A program made the translations under genes and the position numbers. Of a DNA stretch of 60,000 nt, positions 22,125 through 33,633 are shown piece by piece (the stretch's first letter is position 1; each line of letters begins with the position of its first letter). Where the stretch lies: contig OX485804.1 in NCBI GenBank assembly GCA_950295325.1, positions 54,612,429 to 54,672,428 of the forward strand, in the 5' to 3' direction. The notes below the pieces were generated by a model. The model ran no database searches and was not told where the DNA came from. It was given only the letters and a program-made list of their open reading frames with translations. This DNA comes from Polytrichum commune. Its lineage: Eukaryota > Streptophyta > Polytrichopsida > Polytrichales > Polytrichaceae.

Positions 22125-23632
22125 TGTGAGCCCAAAATGGTGCCCACATGTGGTGATTAATTCTTCTAAACCAATTTTAGTTTGACTTTGATGTGTTATG
22201 ATTATTCACAAAACATAAAAAGAGTGAAGTGTGGTTTGGATTTAAGTTTAGGCTTTAGAATGTGTTGGGTGGTTATTTCAAGGGTTAAGTTCAATAGGAT
22301 AATGCCTTGATTATGTGAGTAGGGGGTAAGGTGAGGCAAGGTGAGCTCCACGGGTTAAATGCCCACTTTTGGATCCACCTTGGTAGTTTAGGAAGAAGGA
22401 AGCTTGGTGGAAGGGGATTAGTCCCTACTTTGAAGGTGAGGGTTAAGGGATTGTGATTGGAGGTGCTAATCCTCTCACCCTATCCTCACCTCTCTCTCCC
22501 TCTCTCCCTCTCTCCCTCTTTGCTACTTAAGGTGTTTTCTCTCTCATTTTCCTCTCTCTCCATCAAGCGCTCTCAAGGGAGCAAGTCCTCAAGAGCTTGA
22601 GCTACGTGTGTAGGTTATTAGTTTTAGTGGAGTTAATTAGTTAAGATCTCTCTCTCATTGTTTCTAAAGGGGGTGAGCTCTTAGAGCTTGAGACAAGGTG
22701 TGTGAAGTAAGTAGCTCTTAGAGTAGTGTGTGTTAGATTAGTTTAGTTCATTAGCGGTGTAGGTTAGCTCATTTAGCCAAAGTGCAAGGAAGAAGGAATT
22801 AGTGGATGGTTGATTAGCACCTAAGGTGGTGTCATTTAACTGGGGCAGCTAGCTTACTTGCTACCAGATACAACTTTGCTGGCCGAAGCCCAACTGGGCA
22901 GCTAGCTTACTTGCTACCAGATACAACTCTGCTGGCCGAAGCCCAACTGGGGTAGCTAGCTTACTTGCTACTAGATACAACTCTGCTGGCCGAAGCCCAA
23001 CTGGGGCAACTAGCTAACTCTACTGGGCCGGGGCAAATCTTGGATTAAGCTCGGGCTAAGCCTTGTTAGGCCTTCACTTAACGAAGCAATACATAGTAAC
23101 CTTAGCGGCCTCACCACAAATTAACCTTAGACCACAATAGATTATTTTAGAATATCTTAGGCCTTAGGTAAGTATTGGATTCATTAGGCTAGGTAGGGCA
23201 TGTGTGACTTTTGAATGTATTGGTGCTTGAACCATTGATAAAAGTGTTTTTCAACACTTGAACCTATTGGTCAAAATAAATCACTTGGATTACTAATGGA
23301 GAAGGTGGAGGACATCCGCGGTGGCGAGACGAAGGAGGTTAGGCTGATGGAGAAAGTGGAAGACTCTAGCAATGGAAAAGTGAAGGAGAGGATAATCAAA
23401 GGCCAAAGGGGAATATCTTTGAGAGCTTGTGTTGCCAAGGCCGCCGGTTGGACCCTTGAGAAGGCCAATTCGGCCATAAGTCAAGAGGCTACCATTAATA
23501 AACAAAGTGATTCAAAATGACATAAATGCCTTGGGGTGTGAAGGGAGCATTTTCAATACACAAACAATACATGTGATTCTCAAAACCATCACACGGACTA
23601 GGACACTTAAGGGTGGTGGGTTTGGCCTCACA
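22125..23632 (+). repeat. L2 solo LTR with TSD CGCCA
   Basis: 1508-bp unit starting TGTGAGCCCAAAATGG and ending GGCCTCACA, flanked by CGCCA (22120-22124 and 23633-23637). TG...CA ends and a 5-bp TSD indicate an LTR. It resembles 36283-38112 at both ends (GAGCCCAAAA, CATAAAAAGAGTGAA, TTAAGGGTGGnGGGTTTGG). A CT-rich stretch at 22491-22565 and a minisatellite at 22838-23030 lie inside. No internal retroelement DNA is present. Whether the parent was gypsy or copia cannot be told. Confidence 0.9.
22838..23030 (+). repeat. ~52-bp minisatellite inside L2 LTR
   Basis: Three full units and one partial: CTAGCTTACTTGCTACCAGA followed by TACAACT(T/C)TGCTGGCCGAAG, with few differences between units. Confidence 0.9.
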
Positions 23633-24571
23633 CGCCAACATCACCTTTTAGGAGCTGGTAGTAATTGACAACCTGAAGGAAGCCTCGAACAAAGTCGTCC
23701 ACTGTAGTAACATAGAGGTCGCCGCCGTTGTTTCCAGACGATTGAAGCCACTTGTTGTGTATTGATTCGGCGAGATTACATGAAGGCATTTATGCTAGTT
23801 CTTCTACTGTAAATTTCTGCGTGTACATAGTGTAAGCAATTAGAAATTGGAGAAGAGTTGTTTCATATTAAAGTGAAAAGAAAAGAAAAAACAACAAGTT
23901 TTGGGAGAACATACCCCGGTCATGAAGCCTCCCCATTGGCGATAACGGAAGTGCCAGAATGCAAGCCAGAGCTCGAGTTTGTCAAATGCCTTCTCTGTCA
24001 CTGCCCCGGCGGATACCCACCATGCACATAGCCCGTGGTACAGGTTCTCTGCTTCGTCCATGGTCCTGGCGGTCCTATATTGGTGGCACATCTTCTTGTG
24101 TTGCTCCCAGAGTTCTTCGGGGATGTATTTCTCGGTATACTTAACCATAGATTGGGTCCTGTGAAACTGACAGGTTCTTTCCTGGTCATCCATGCGGCCC
24201 TCCTTCTTCCCGTTGCCATATATGACCCGAACTGCATTCCAATTGGCCTGGGCGCTGTCGGCCATGAAACCCTTGAAGTTGGTATCGACAACGCCATTCC
24301 TCTCCATCACATCATTGAGATTCTTCCAGAAAACGATCTGGGCATCACAGTCCTCCGATTGCATGTCACAGCTTGCAATGGTCATGACACGACAATACGT
24401 GGAGTCATACACGTGGCATGCCATTGTGGTCCACTGTCTCACCCGTTTCACATGGTCGAACATAATCCAAACATTCTCCAAATCTTCGCCGGGCTGCATA
24501 CGCTTCACCAAGTCTACCCCACTACCAGGCCCGACTTCCGACATCTTAAAGACAAAAACCTTGTCAAGATC
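23633..24571 (-). pseudogene. SM copy 1, MULE-like core with intron
   Basis: Minus strand. Exon (23915-24571): LDKVFVFKMSEVGPGSGVDL, then VYDSTYCRVMTIA (DxTY, matching the first catalytic Asp block of MULE transposases), FKGFMADSAQANWNAV (second Asp), a C-x-FH pair, and WLAFWHFRYRQWGGFM. Intron 23817-23914 (GT-AG, 98 bp). The next exon piece (23633-23816) reads MPSCNLAESIHNKW...DLYVATVDDFVRGFL. A stop precedes MPSCNLAE. The final five bases, AGATC, are the TSD of copy E; the joint restores GQGADLDKV in frame. Confidence 0.88.
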
Positions 24572-25545
24572 TGTCGCGCACCTCTCCATAAGGAGTGCCC
24601 GAAACACCATGGGCACAAGGGGGACCCCGGAGTGACACCCGGGACTTGTGGCGCCATTGGTGAGACGGCCCAAGTGATCCTAGTGTGGGTGAGGGCCCCG
24701 GGCGTTGGGAATGCCTCCCACCCACAAAGACTAGGAGGCATGAGGGTGAGGCCATGAGCTATGCGTAGCTCATGGCGTGGTGATTCTAGAATGCTCAAGA
24801 TCACCTCAATCCGAGGTGTGAGCTAGGAGTTATGGCCATTTGAGTGGGGTGCTGTCCCGGGACAGCGCCCTGCTACAGCAGTGCCTGGGAGTGATTCCCG
24901 GGACTGCCAAGGTTCAAACAGGCATAACTTCCTCAAGACTTGCCCGAATGGGGCAAGCGAGGAGTCCATCGGCATCTACGTGACGCGTAGATGAGGATGG
25001 AGTTGTTGGTTGTTATGATCAGACATCATACAAGGAAGTTATGATGGTCTGAAGCTGCTGGGGGGGTTCTAGGCCCAGCAGCTAAGGGAAAATGTCCACT
25101 TGGCCCCAACTCTTGGTAGAGAGACAAGAGGTTGGTTGGCGGTGGGGTAGGGGCTCCGTGTAGAGTCCTAGAGGCTTATATGGGTGAGGTGGTGTGGCCT
25201 CACCCACCCGAGGCCGAACGGCACGGCCTCCATGGGCATTGGCCCATTGTGAGGCCATAGTTGCCTAGTATGGTTCGGGTTGTTGTAGTGTTGCTCCGGC
25301 AACGCGATGATCAACATAGGATTGGACTTCCATGGATGGAAGTCCACATTGGGGAAATGGGTTACCGATTAAGGGGTGAGTCCCGAAAGCAAAGTAGGAG
25401 GGTTGGTTCCCTCCTATGAACTATTGGTCCGGGGTAAGAGGAGCTATCCATTAGCATGGCGGAATGCGAAGGGTTAGCGACTCGTAACCTTTGCTAGAAT
25501 TGAAAATTGGCAAGATTATTAAGGGCCCTAGCAAGGGTTGCGACA
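24572..25545 (+). repeat. G1-E 5' LTR
   Basis: TGTCGC...GCGACA ends; carries a CATAAGGAG variant in place of CATGAGGAG near 24587. Confidence 0.95.
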
Positions 25546-25547
25546 CT

Positions 25548-25559
25548 TGGTATCAGAGC
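25548..25559 (+). promoter_or_regulatory. G1-E primer-binding site (tRNA-iMet)
   Basis: TGGTATCAGAGC two bases after the 5' LTR. Confidence 0.95.
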
Positions 25560-25585
25560 AGGGTTCCAATATTTGAGCTAGCACT

Positions 25586-26170
25586 TTGAGGGAGACATGG
25601 CTATCAAACGTGAGGGTTATTATGGTTAGCCCGGGGTTTCCAAAAGGTTGTGAGGCTCAAATTGGAACAAAGATCATGTGTAAAGGGAATTTGACCATAC
25701 CATTGGTTCTAATGACAATGGTGGGCATGATGGTGGATTCGGTAAGGAAATTGGTGGAGTCCTTTGAAAGGGCTCCCGCACACCTCAAAAAAGCATTTGG
25801 GGCCTAGAATACCGAATGCACCCAAAACCTTGGAGGGCATTAATGTTGGATTGAAATTCCAATTCGAAATGCTTGGAAGGTATTGATGTTGGAATGAATT
25901 TGGTGGAAATGAGGCGTGCGGGCCTCTTAAGGCGTATATGCGCGAATTTCACACCCAAATGAATTGTGCATCTTAGATGAACGAGTTTTCTAAGAAGTAC
26001 ATCGTTTTAGGTGGGGTTTCAAAAGCGGGTGGTGAATACCAAGTTCAAATTTCCAAAAGTTTATTGAGGTTGTGGCGGGGATCATCAAAATTGCAACGAG
26101 CATTAAGGCCGATGACCCCAATAAGAAATTTGGTGGTGCCTTACAACAATGGACGTTGAGGGGAGATAGG
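25586..26170 (+). pseudogene. G1-E gag remnant
   Basis: Frame 25586-25807 (VIMVSPGFPKGCEAQIGT) and frame 25977-26159 (NEFSKKYIVLGGVSK), broken relative to each other. Position after the primer site and similarity to copies A and D indicate gag. Confidence 0.6.
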
Positions 26171-26935
26171 TACCACGCCAAATAATACTTATGCCGCGGA
26201 CCGAATGTAAGACGATGGCATTGTGGCCAAGGCTAGTAGCCTTAAGCCGAGGCCAAGTCTTTTGTACTTTGAGGCTCAAATGAATGGGACAAATGTCTCA
26301 TGGGTTGATAAAGAGGCTACCATTCCTTCTTGAGCCCAAAACTGGCAAGGGAGTTGGGGCTTGCCGATTGATAGAACGGGCAAGCCCACCAAGGTGCGGT
26401 TTGGAAAGGGCGAACCGCATGAAACAAAGGAGGCCGCGATGCATGTAACTTTTCAATGTGGGACATTGGATTTTTGTCAAAATTTCACACCATGTGAAAT
26501 AGATGAAATGCATGTCATTGTGAAGGCTGCCTTCTTTGGAACTCACATGATAGATGTGAGGTGCAAGCCGGTGAGCTTGCGGTGCATTTGTGATGTCTTG
26601 ATGGCAAAGAATTGCACTACAAATTGACAAGGACTCCTATGGTAGGAGGAATCAACTCGAATTTGGTCTTAATGGACCAAATGAATAAACGGAAAAACAT
26701 AATTATAATGGTCGTGGTTCAATTGGAGCAACTCCAAGGAACTCATGGGGAGGCTAGGAAAGATAGGCCTCCCCCAAACCACATTGGTGGGATGTTGGTG
26801 AGGTACAAGGATGTATTCACCAATGTGTTGTCCAAAATGTTACCGCCAACGAGTGGAGGAAAAAAAAAGAAAAAAAAAAGAAAGAAAAACTTGCTCAATG
26901 AGAGATTGAGTTCTTGAGGTATGTGATGACAAAGG
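26171..26935 (+). pseudogene. G1-E protease region and RT stub
   Basis: One ~57-bp unit (TGCCGCGGACCGAATGT near 26192), then NGTNVSWVDKEATIPS, then the ORF 26361-26627 (CGTLDFCQNFTPCEIDEM). The RT edge is NVLSKMLPPTSG followed by an A/G-rich tract and the post-palm coding. The catalytic DTG is DKE, and the RT palm is absent. Confidence 0.8.
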
Positions 26936-28560
26936 AAGTTGGTGGATGAACATGACAAATGTCAAGGCAATCCAAGAGGAGAATTGGCCCTTGACTCAAG
27001 AGAAGGGCTAAGGTCATTTGTTGGCCTAGCCAACTACTACCACCACTTCATTCGAGGTGTTTCTAAGGTTGCTAGGACCTTAGTCAACTTGTTGGAAAAA
27101 TGGCTATCCCAAGAGTGGGATGAGTCTTGTCACCAAGCCTTTGGGGAGCTCAAGAGCAAGTTTCCTTCACAAGATGTGGTTAAGTTCCCGAGCTTTCACA
27201 AGCATTTTGAGATGCACATGGAGGCGAAGGACTTTACCATCGGCGGATGTTGGTCCAAGATGGATGACCATTGCTTATGGGAGCATTAAGCTCCATGGTT
27301 GTCGAACCTTGTACGGCTTGTGCAAGAAATGGTTATCCCAAGAGTGGGATGAGCCTTGCCACCAAGCCTTTTGGGGAGCTTAAGACCAAGTTCTCTTCGC
27401 CACCCGTGCTCAAGTTCGTGGAGTTTGACAAACCTTTGAGGTGCATACGGGGGCAAGTGACTTTAGCATTGGCGGATGTTGAGGCAAAATGGATGCCCTT
27501 TGCATATAAGAGCATGAAGCTCGATGGTTGTCCAACCTTGTCCAACTTGTGCAAGAAATGGCTATCCCAAGAATGGGATGAGCCTTGTTACCAAGTCTTT
27601 GAGGAGCTTAAGAGCAAGCTCTCTTCGCCGCCCGTGCTCAAGTTTGCGAAATTTGACAAACCTTTTGAGATGCATACGGGGGCGAGTGACTTTACCATTG
27701 GTGGATGTTGATCCAAGATGGATGCCCATTGCATATGGGAGCATTAAGCTTAAAGGTTGTCAAACCTTGTGCGACTTGTGAAAGAAATGGCTATCTTAAG
27801 AGTGGGATGAGCCTTGTCCCCAAAGTCTTTGGGGAGCTTAATACAAAGTCGTCTTTGCCACCCGTGTTCAAGTTCGCGGAGCTTGACAAACCTTTTGAGG
27901 TGAATACGGGGTGGCGAGTGACTTTGCCATTGGCGGATGGTTAATGTAAGATGGATGGCCATTGCATATGAGAGCGTTAAGCTTGATGGTTATCCGACCT
28001 TATCCGACTTGTGAAAGAAATGGCTATCCCAAGAGTGGGATGAGCCTTGCCACCAAGTCTTTAGGGAGCTCGAGAGCAAGTGTTCTTAGACGCCCGTGCT
28101 TAAGTTTGCGGAGCTTGACAAACCTTTTGAGGTGCATACGGGGTTGATTAACTTTGCCAATGGCGGATTGTTGATGTAAGATGGATGGCCATTGCATATG
28201 GGAGCATGAAGCTCGATGGTTGTCAAAGAAGACAACCAACTCATGACAAAGAACTTCTTTGTCGTAGTGCATTGCTTGAAGATGTGGCGACACTATTTGG
28301 GGTCGCACAAAGCAAAGGTCTACATGAACAATGTGTCCTAAAAGAATTTTGACATTCAAGCGCAAGTAAGCGCCAAGTCATTGCGGTGGCATGATAGTTT
28401 GGCGCTTATGAACGTGGATTTGATCCACAAACCGGACCGTGGAAATGTGGTGCCGGATGCGCGAAGTAGACCGGATGAGTTCCAAGCAATGAGAACCATC
28501 CAAACCTTGTGGCTAATGTGTGCCGGCGAAGGAAACTTGTGATGCAAGATACGGGAGGGG
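26936..28560 (+). pseudogene. G1-E RT-connection and RNase H remnant
   Basis: FVGLANYYHHFIRGVSK near 27015, five tandem units, then the WRHYLGSHKAKVY-like block near 28285 and a DALSR-like end near 28460. The first unit is open for about 115 codons (26939-27289); later units fall into different frames. Confidence 0.8.
27095..28230 (+). repeat. RNase H-derived ~230-bp tandem array, five units
   Basis: Unit starts (AATGG(C/T)TATC(C/T)(C/T)AAGA-like) near 27105, 27330, 27558, 27786 and 28020, a spacing of 225-234 bp. Confidence 0.88.
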
Positions 28561-29602
28561 TAAATTAACTACCCCAAAAGCACAAAAACTTTTAGGTGAA
28601 CTTCGCAAGAGCAAGGTGCTCAAAGAGGTTAAGTTGGTGGACGGATTGTTCAAGTGCAAGCAAAGTTGGGTGTATGTGCCACAAGGCAAGTTGAGGCTAT
28701 CGGTTTTGAAGGAGGAATTTGATAGTCCTATTGCCGGCCATAGAGGAGAAAGAAAAAACCGCCATAGAATGGTGTCATGGAGGTACCATTGGCGGTGCAT
28801 AAAGGAGGATATAACCCACTTTGTGAAGGCGTGAATAAAGTGCCAAGTGAACCGAGCCTCTTACCAAAAGCAAGGCGGTTTCTTGCAACCGTTGCCTATC
28901 CCGTCGGCGCCATGGCATAGTATGTGCATGGACTTGATCACAAGTTTGCCGGAGTCACATGGGTATGATGCCATCTTGTTGATGGTAGAGCGGTTTGCCA
29001 AGTTGGCACACATGGTGCCAATTGTGGGAACCGCCACCGCGTTGGAGACCGCATAGCCTTTTCTCAAAGGATGGTTGAGGCACCACGGGTTGCCAAGAGT
29101 GATTGTGTGGGATCAAGATCCAAAGTTCACAAGTGCATTTTCAATGCATTTCTCTAAGGAGGTTGTATTGAAACTAAGGTTTAGCACGGCCGTGTATTCC
29201 CAAATGGATGGGAAAACAAAGCGAGTGAATGGAGACTTGAAGCAATACTTGAGGAACTTGGTGGGGGCGGACCAAGGAGATTGGGCGGACTATGTGGGTC
29301 GAGCGGAGTGTAATTGCAATGTAGCCACGCACTTGGCTACCAAGGGGTGGTCTTTGGTGGTGGCTTATGGAGTGGATGCGCTCCAACCTATTAACCTAGC
29401 TCTCGAGGGGGCACATTCAACACTAGAGTTTAACCAAGATGGTGAGGACTTGGCCAAGGATGGTAAACAAGTCTTGGAGATGACCAAGTTGTTGGTGGAG
29501 AAAGCCCGAAGGTGCTACGGAGTGCTAGTAAATGCCGGAAGACGCGAAGTGGAGAATGAGGTGGGCCAAAAGGTGTTGTTGAATGTGAACAACTTTACTT
29601 AG
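28561..29602 (+). pseudogene. G1-E integrase
   Basis: Zinc-binding region in frame 28520-28834 (AGHRGERKNRHR), stop at the HHCC cysteine, core start 28847-29056 (MDLITSLPESHG), shared stop after ALETA, then 29075-29602 (VIVWDQDPKFTS to the linker). The same break points as in the other copies show inheritance from one source. Confidence 0.87.
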
Positions 29603-30045
29603 CCGGAAGGCCTCGCTCCAAAAGTTCATGTCCAAAATTGGAGCTTCGTTTTCCATTGTGGAACAAGTGTTCAAGGACATGTATAAGTTGGAATTACCGC
29701 CGGACATCAAAGTGCATCCGACATTTCATGTCTCATTACGAAAGTCATTTTAGGACGACACCTTGTGGCCCGATCACAAGCAAGTGATTAGGCCACGTCC
29801 CGACCTTGTGGAGGTCATTTGGAACATGAGGTAAGAGGGCATCCTCAAGTGTAGGAAGCCCAAGTGAAAATGAAAGAAAATGTACAAAGGAGTACTTGGT
29901 GAAATGATGAGGATACCATGAGAAAGAAGCCGTTTGGGTAGCGGCAAGAGACATGATGAACGGCAAGGAATTGGTAAAGCACTTTGAAGAAACTAAGGCT
30001 AGACATTCCAATAAAATGAAGCGTAGGCATTGATGAGGACATCAA
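29603..30045 (+). pseudogene. G1-E chromodomain-like remnant
   Basis: PPDIKVHPTFHVSLRKSF, shared stop, RPRPDLVEV and related pieces in shifted frames. Confidence 0.7.
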
Positions 30046-30846
30046 TCTCCTTTAGTGGGGGAGAGACGCTAGTAGCACACTTAGCTTCGAGGCTAATTGC
30101 TCCACAACATGAACTTGTTCTTTGGCTTGAGGGAATAAAGTCCAAACTTTAGTGGTGCAAAGAGAAAAGTACGAGATGAGGTCCTAGTCTTGTACTTGTG
30201 CTTGGTTAGTGGAAGAGGGGGAATAGATATGCCAAACTAGGTTGGGTAAGCCGAGTAATTGGGGCCATGGCTAGGAGGGGCCTTGGATAAAACCAAAAAA
30301 CTTCTTAGCCGTGGGCTTGTCCGGGCGGGGACAAGGTGATGGCGCGTGCTCATAAAAGTGCTACCCGCGAGCTAACGAGAGTTGGCGCATGGGAGTCATG
30401 AACCCATGTCTCGAAAGAGCAAAGTGGGAACCGAGTCGGGCGGGACTTGGCATCACCCCCGTGCGATCGAGGCGTGGCTTAACAATGGAAAGCCATCTCG
30501 GAGTTGCAACCGAGACAACTTAGTGGAAGCGTTGAGGTCTCGCCTAGATGTGTCACGTTAGGCTAGTGGAGCCTAACGGGGGAGGCCCCAAAGGAAGGGC
30601 AACCCAAGTGAGTCCCAAAGTAGGTGGGTCTAGTGTAGGTTAGGTCCTTGGATGAGAGATCCAAGGTCGCTAACGGACCACCTAGTAACGACACCTTTGG
30701 GACTATGCCAAATTTGAAGATGCATTGTGGGGGTCGCGCCCTAAGGTAAACACAATGCGGCACCATAGAGGATGGCAACTTGAGAATTGGTGTGCCGACT
30801 ACGAGTATAGTCGATGAGGGCATCGACTCCGTTTGGTGGGGGTGAG

Positions 30847-31820
30847 TGTCGCGCACCTCTCCATAAGGAGTGCCCGAAACACCATGGGCACAAGGGGGAC
30901 CCCGGAGTGACACCCGGGACTTGTGGCGCCATTGGTGAGACGGCCCAAGTGATCCTAGTGTGGGTGAGGGCCCCGGGCGTTGGGAACGCCTCCCACCCAC
31001 AAAGACTAGGAGGCATGAGGGTGAGGCCATGAGCTATGCGTAGCTCATGGCGTGGTGATTCTAGAATGCTCAAGATCACCTCAATCCGAGGTGTGAGCTA
31101 GGAGTTATGGCCATTTGAGTGGGGTGCTGTCCCGGGACAGCGCCCTGCTACAGCAGTGCCTGGGAGTGATTCCCGGGACTGCCAAGGTTCAAACAGGCAT
31201 AACTTCCTCAAGACTTGCCCGAATGGGGCAAGCGAGGAGTCCATCGGCATCTACGTGACGCGTAGATGAGGATGGAGTTGTTGGTTGTTATGATCAGACA
31301 TCATACAAGGAAGTTATGATGGTCTGAAGCTGCTGGGGGGGTTCTAGGCCCAGCAGCTAAGGGAAAATGTCCACTTGGCCCCAACTCTTGGTAGAGAGAC
31401 AAGAGGTTGGTTGGCGGTGGGGTAGGGGCTCCGTGTAGAGTCCTAGAGGCTTATATGGGTGAGGTGGTGTGGCCTCACCCACCCGAGGCCGAACGGCACG
31501 GCCTCCATGGGCATTGGCCCATTGTGAGGCCATAGTTGCCTAGTATGGTTCGGGTTGTTGTAGTGTTGCTCCGGCAACGCGATGATCAACATAGGATTGG
31601 ACTTCCATGGATGGAAGTCCACATTGGGGAAATGGGTTACCGATTAAGGGGTGAGTCCCGAAAGCAAAGTAGGAGGGTTGGTTCCCTCCTATGAACTATT
31701 GGTCCGGGGTAAGAGGAGCTATCCATTAGCATGGCGGAATGCGAAGGGTTAGCGACTCGTAACCTTTGCTAGAATTGAAAATTGGCAAGATTATTAAGGG
31801 CCCTAGCAAGGGTTGCGACA
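30847..31820 (+). repeat. G1-E 3' LTR
   Basis: 974 bp, preceded by the polypurine tract (30835-30846) and followed by TSD AGATC. Confidence 0.95.
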
Positions 31821-32847
31821 AGATCTGCCCCTTGACCTGGGAATTTGTTCTCCTGCACAAATGCCCATAAACTGATTCCACGGAGTTTGGTGATAGAGTC
31901 CATGACACCATACCTTCTGAGGAAACGGAAGCTCATGACCTTGTTGCGGATGTTTGGGGAAGCCATGTCCTTGCACCGGTCGAATACTGGAACAAGTTCC
32001 TCAAGAGAAAGCTTCTTTGTTGGCGCGTCATCGGGTTGAAGGAGATAACTGCCAATTAGAACTTTGCTAGCCTCCAACACAACCGCACTCCTGGTAGCCT
32101 GGGGAGTCTTCTCGATCTGTTCTTCAATTAGGCCATTGATCTCAGCCTTAGTGTTTCTGTAGTCGCCCACCTTGACTGGGTGATCGTGAATTCCAAGGTG
32201 GATACACGCTCTTGTATGGTTGATTTTGCCAGCAACATAATAAATCTTAGCCCCACATGTAGCAATACATGTCGGGGGTTCTTTACACACCTTGCAAACA
32301 AGCGTAGAGTCAGTTGGGGGTGCTTGATCCACTACAAAGGCTTAGAGGGTACAACCTTCAAACTCTGTCTCGTTGACTTCGAAAATACGAGGTCGGCGGA
32401 TCAGATATTCGCACTCCTTGTTCTTGCAACGCAGGTGTCCAACGCAGGAGGAAGAACGGAAGGACAAACCAAAGTCGTTTGTGATGTTGGTGATGATGGT
32501 CTTGGTCCACACATGGCCATCGTAACGCTTGTCCATTCCCTGCATAGACTTGGCTTGCGGCCGTGTGACCAACGGGTGGCAACTCGAAGATGACAACACC
32601 ATCGAACAGAGCAGGAAGGTACTCTACCCTCTCGTGTCTAATCACCGAGTAGTCTATTTCTTTAAGAATGTTTTTTTTCCCGGCATTGCTGCAAGTTGTT
32701 TTAATAATGGTACTATGCTAACAGTATCTTGCGACAAAGGATATACTTTAGGAGCGTCCCCACCAACTATAACCTGAGGCGGGGGCTTGGTGGGACTGAC
32801 CTCGTCATCTGAAGAAAGTGTAATTACAAATTCTACTCTAGAGTTGT
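31821..32847 (-). pseudogene. SM copy 1, N-terminal zinc-binding region and start of MULE-like core
   Basis: On the minus strand from 32847 down: an acidic linker (VEFVITLSSDDEVSPTKPPP), a frameshift at an A8 run (about 32672), RHERVEYLPALFDGVVIFEL, a second frameshift, KSMQGMDKRYDGHVWTKTI, FGLSFRSSSCVGHLRC with KNKECEY, a stop (TAA, about 32342), CKVCKEPPTCIATC, IHLGIHDHPV, a helical segment with TPQATRSAVVLEASK, and YGVMDSITKLRGISLWAFV. The cysteines followed by HxHP resemble the WRKY/GCM1-type DNA-binding finger at the N-terminus of MULE/FAR1 proteins (inference). The gene is dead in this copy. Confidence 0.82.
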
Positions 32848-33321
32848 CTACAATAGGCGTCTCGAACCGGGTTCGAGCTTGACTTTCACATCACGTGGCA
32901 GAGGAGTTTGAATGGTGCAGGTAGAGGAAGAGCGAGGAGTGAGGATCTCAGTAGAAGCAGCCATCTGAGATTCAGTGAGGCCATAGACTCGGTAACTACC
33001 TGGATGAAGAGTCCAAAACATGTTATTGTTCTCATCACGATGCGAAATGCGACCTAGGGTATGTGTAAGCTCAGACATGACAACATCAAAAATATCCTCG
33101 TCAACAACAATAGTGTCCGCTCTGAAACCGAACCGAATACTTAGACGTTGGGACGTCACGTAAGCTAGTCCGCTGTCATCCATGCGAAAGGTAAGTGGGA
33201 CTCTCTCTCCATCGGCTCTGAGGATTGCCATACCGACTTCTCCGTTAGCAGGCACATGAGCCATGATGAGGGGAATGAGGCCTTGCGCGGTGATGGAAAT
33301 ATGGAAGAGGTTTCTCAACAT
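32848..33321 (-). pseudogene. SM copy 1, upstream coding segment
   Basis: Minus-strand frame starting MLRNLFHISITAQGLIPLIM and ending PRDVKVKLEPGSRRLL. The frame extends upstream without a stop to 33501, but the ATG at 33319-33321 gives the more plausible start. It shifts frame into the acidic linker of the 31821-32847 piece, so it is probably the true N-terminal exon of the SM gene. No domain recognised. VKLE fits a SUMO-site pattern but is too short to count. SM copies 2 and 3 are truncated before this point, so no comparison within the window is possible. Confidence 0.55.
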
Positions 33322-33633
33322 TGTGGGAAACCTATTTATTGGAAATGAATGGCCAAAGACAACAATGATGGACAGATCCAAATGACGGATGAACAATGAA
33401 GGAAAGCATGAATAAATACTTCTAAAAATGACCCACCCTAAACCAAGGAGTCTGAAAGGGAGCAGAAAGGCTGTCAACATATACCAAATTATATCAGTCA
33501 AGTCATGGTAGACATTCTATTTGACAAGATAGTATTTATTTTCAAATAGTAGAATCCAATAACATGCATATATACTAAACATGATAGTACCTCATGAATA
33601 GGAAATTCCAAACATTAGAATGCAACATTGTTA

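Larger units (their letters stand above)
24572..31820 (+). mobile_element. G1 chromovirus copy E, complete with TSD
   Basis: Plus-strand element with LTRs 24572-25545 and 30847-31820 (974 bp each) and TSD AGATC (24567-24571 and 31821-31825). One LTR difference noticed (near 24710 versus 30989). It carries the largest RNase H array (five units) and a single ~57-bp unit. Its protease region reads VSWVDKEATIPS, like copy A and unlike B and D, so A/E and B/D form two subfamilies. A purine tract (A-rich, 26855-26890) interrupts the RT stub. Positions 30046-30834 are the non-coding 3' internal region. Confidence 0.95.

Noticed and set aside
22491-22570. CT microsatellite as a separate repeat element
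   Set aside because: A matching CT-rich stretch occurs after the TATA-like site in the other L2 LTR, so it is part of the LTR leader.
32848-33501. Possible membrane protein (hydrophobic start MTDIIWYMLTAFLLPFRLLG)
   Set aside because: The hydrophobic part lies upstream of a better ATG (33319-33321), inside the duplicated non-coding block, so it is probably untranslated sequence.
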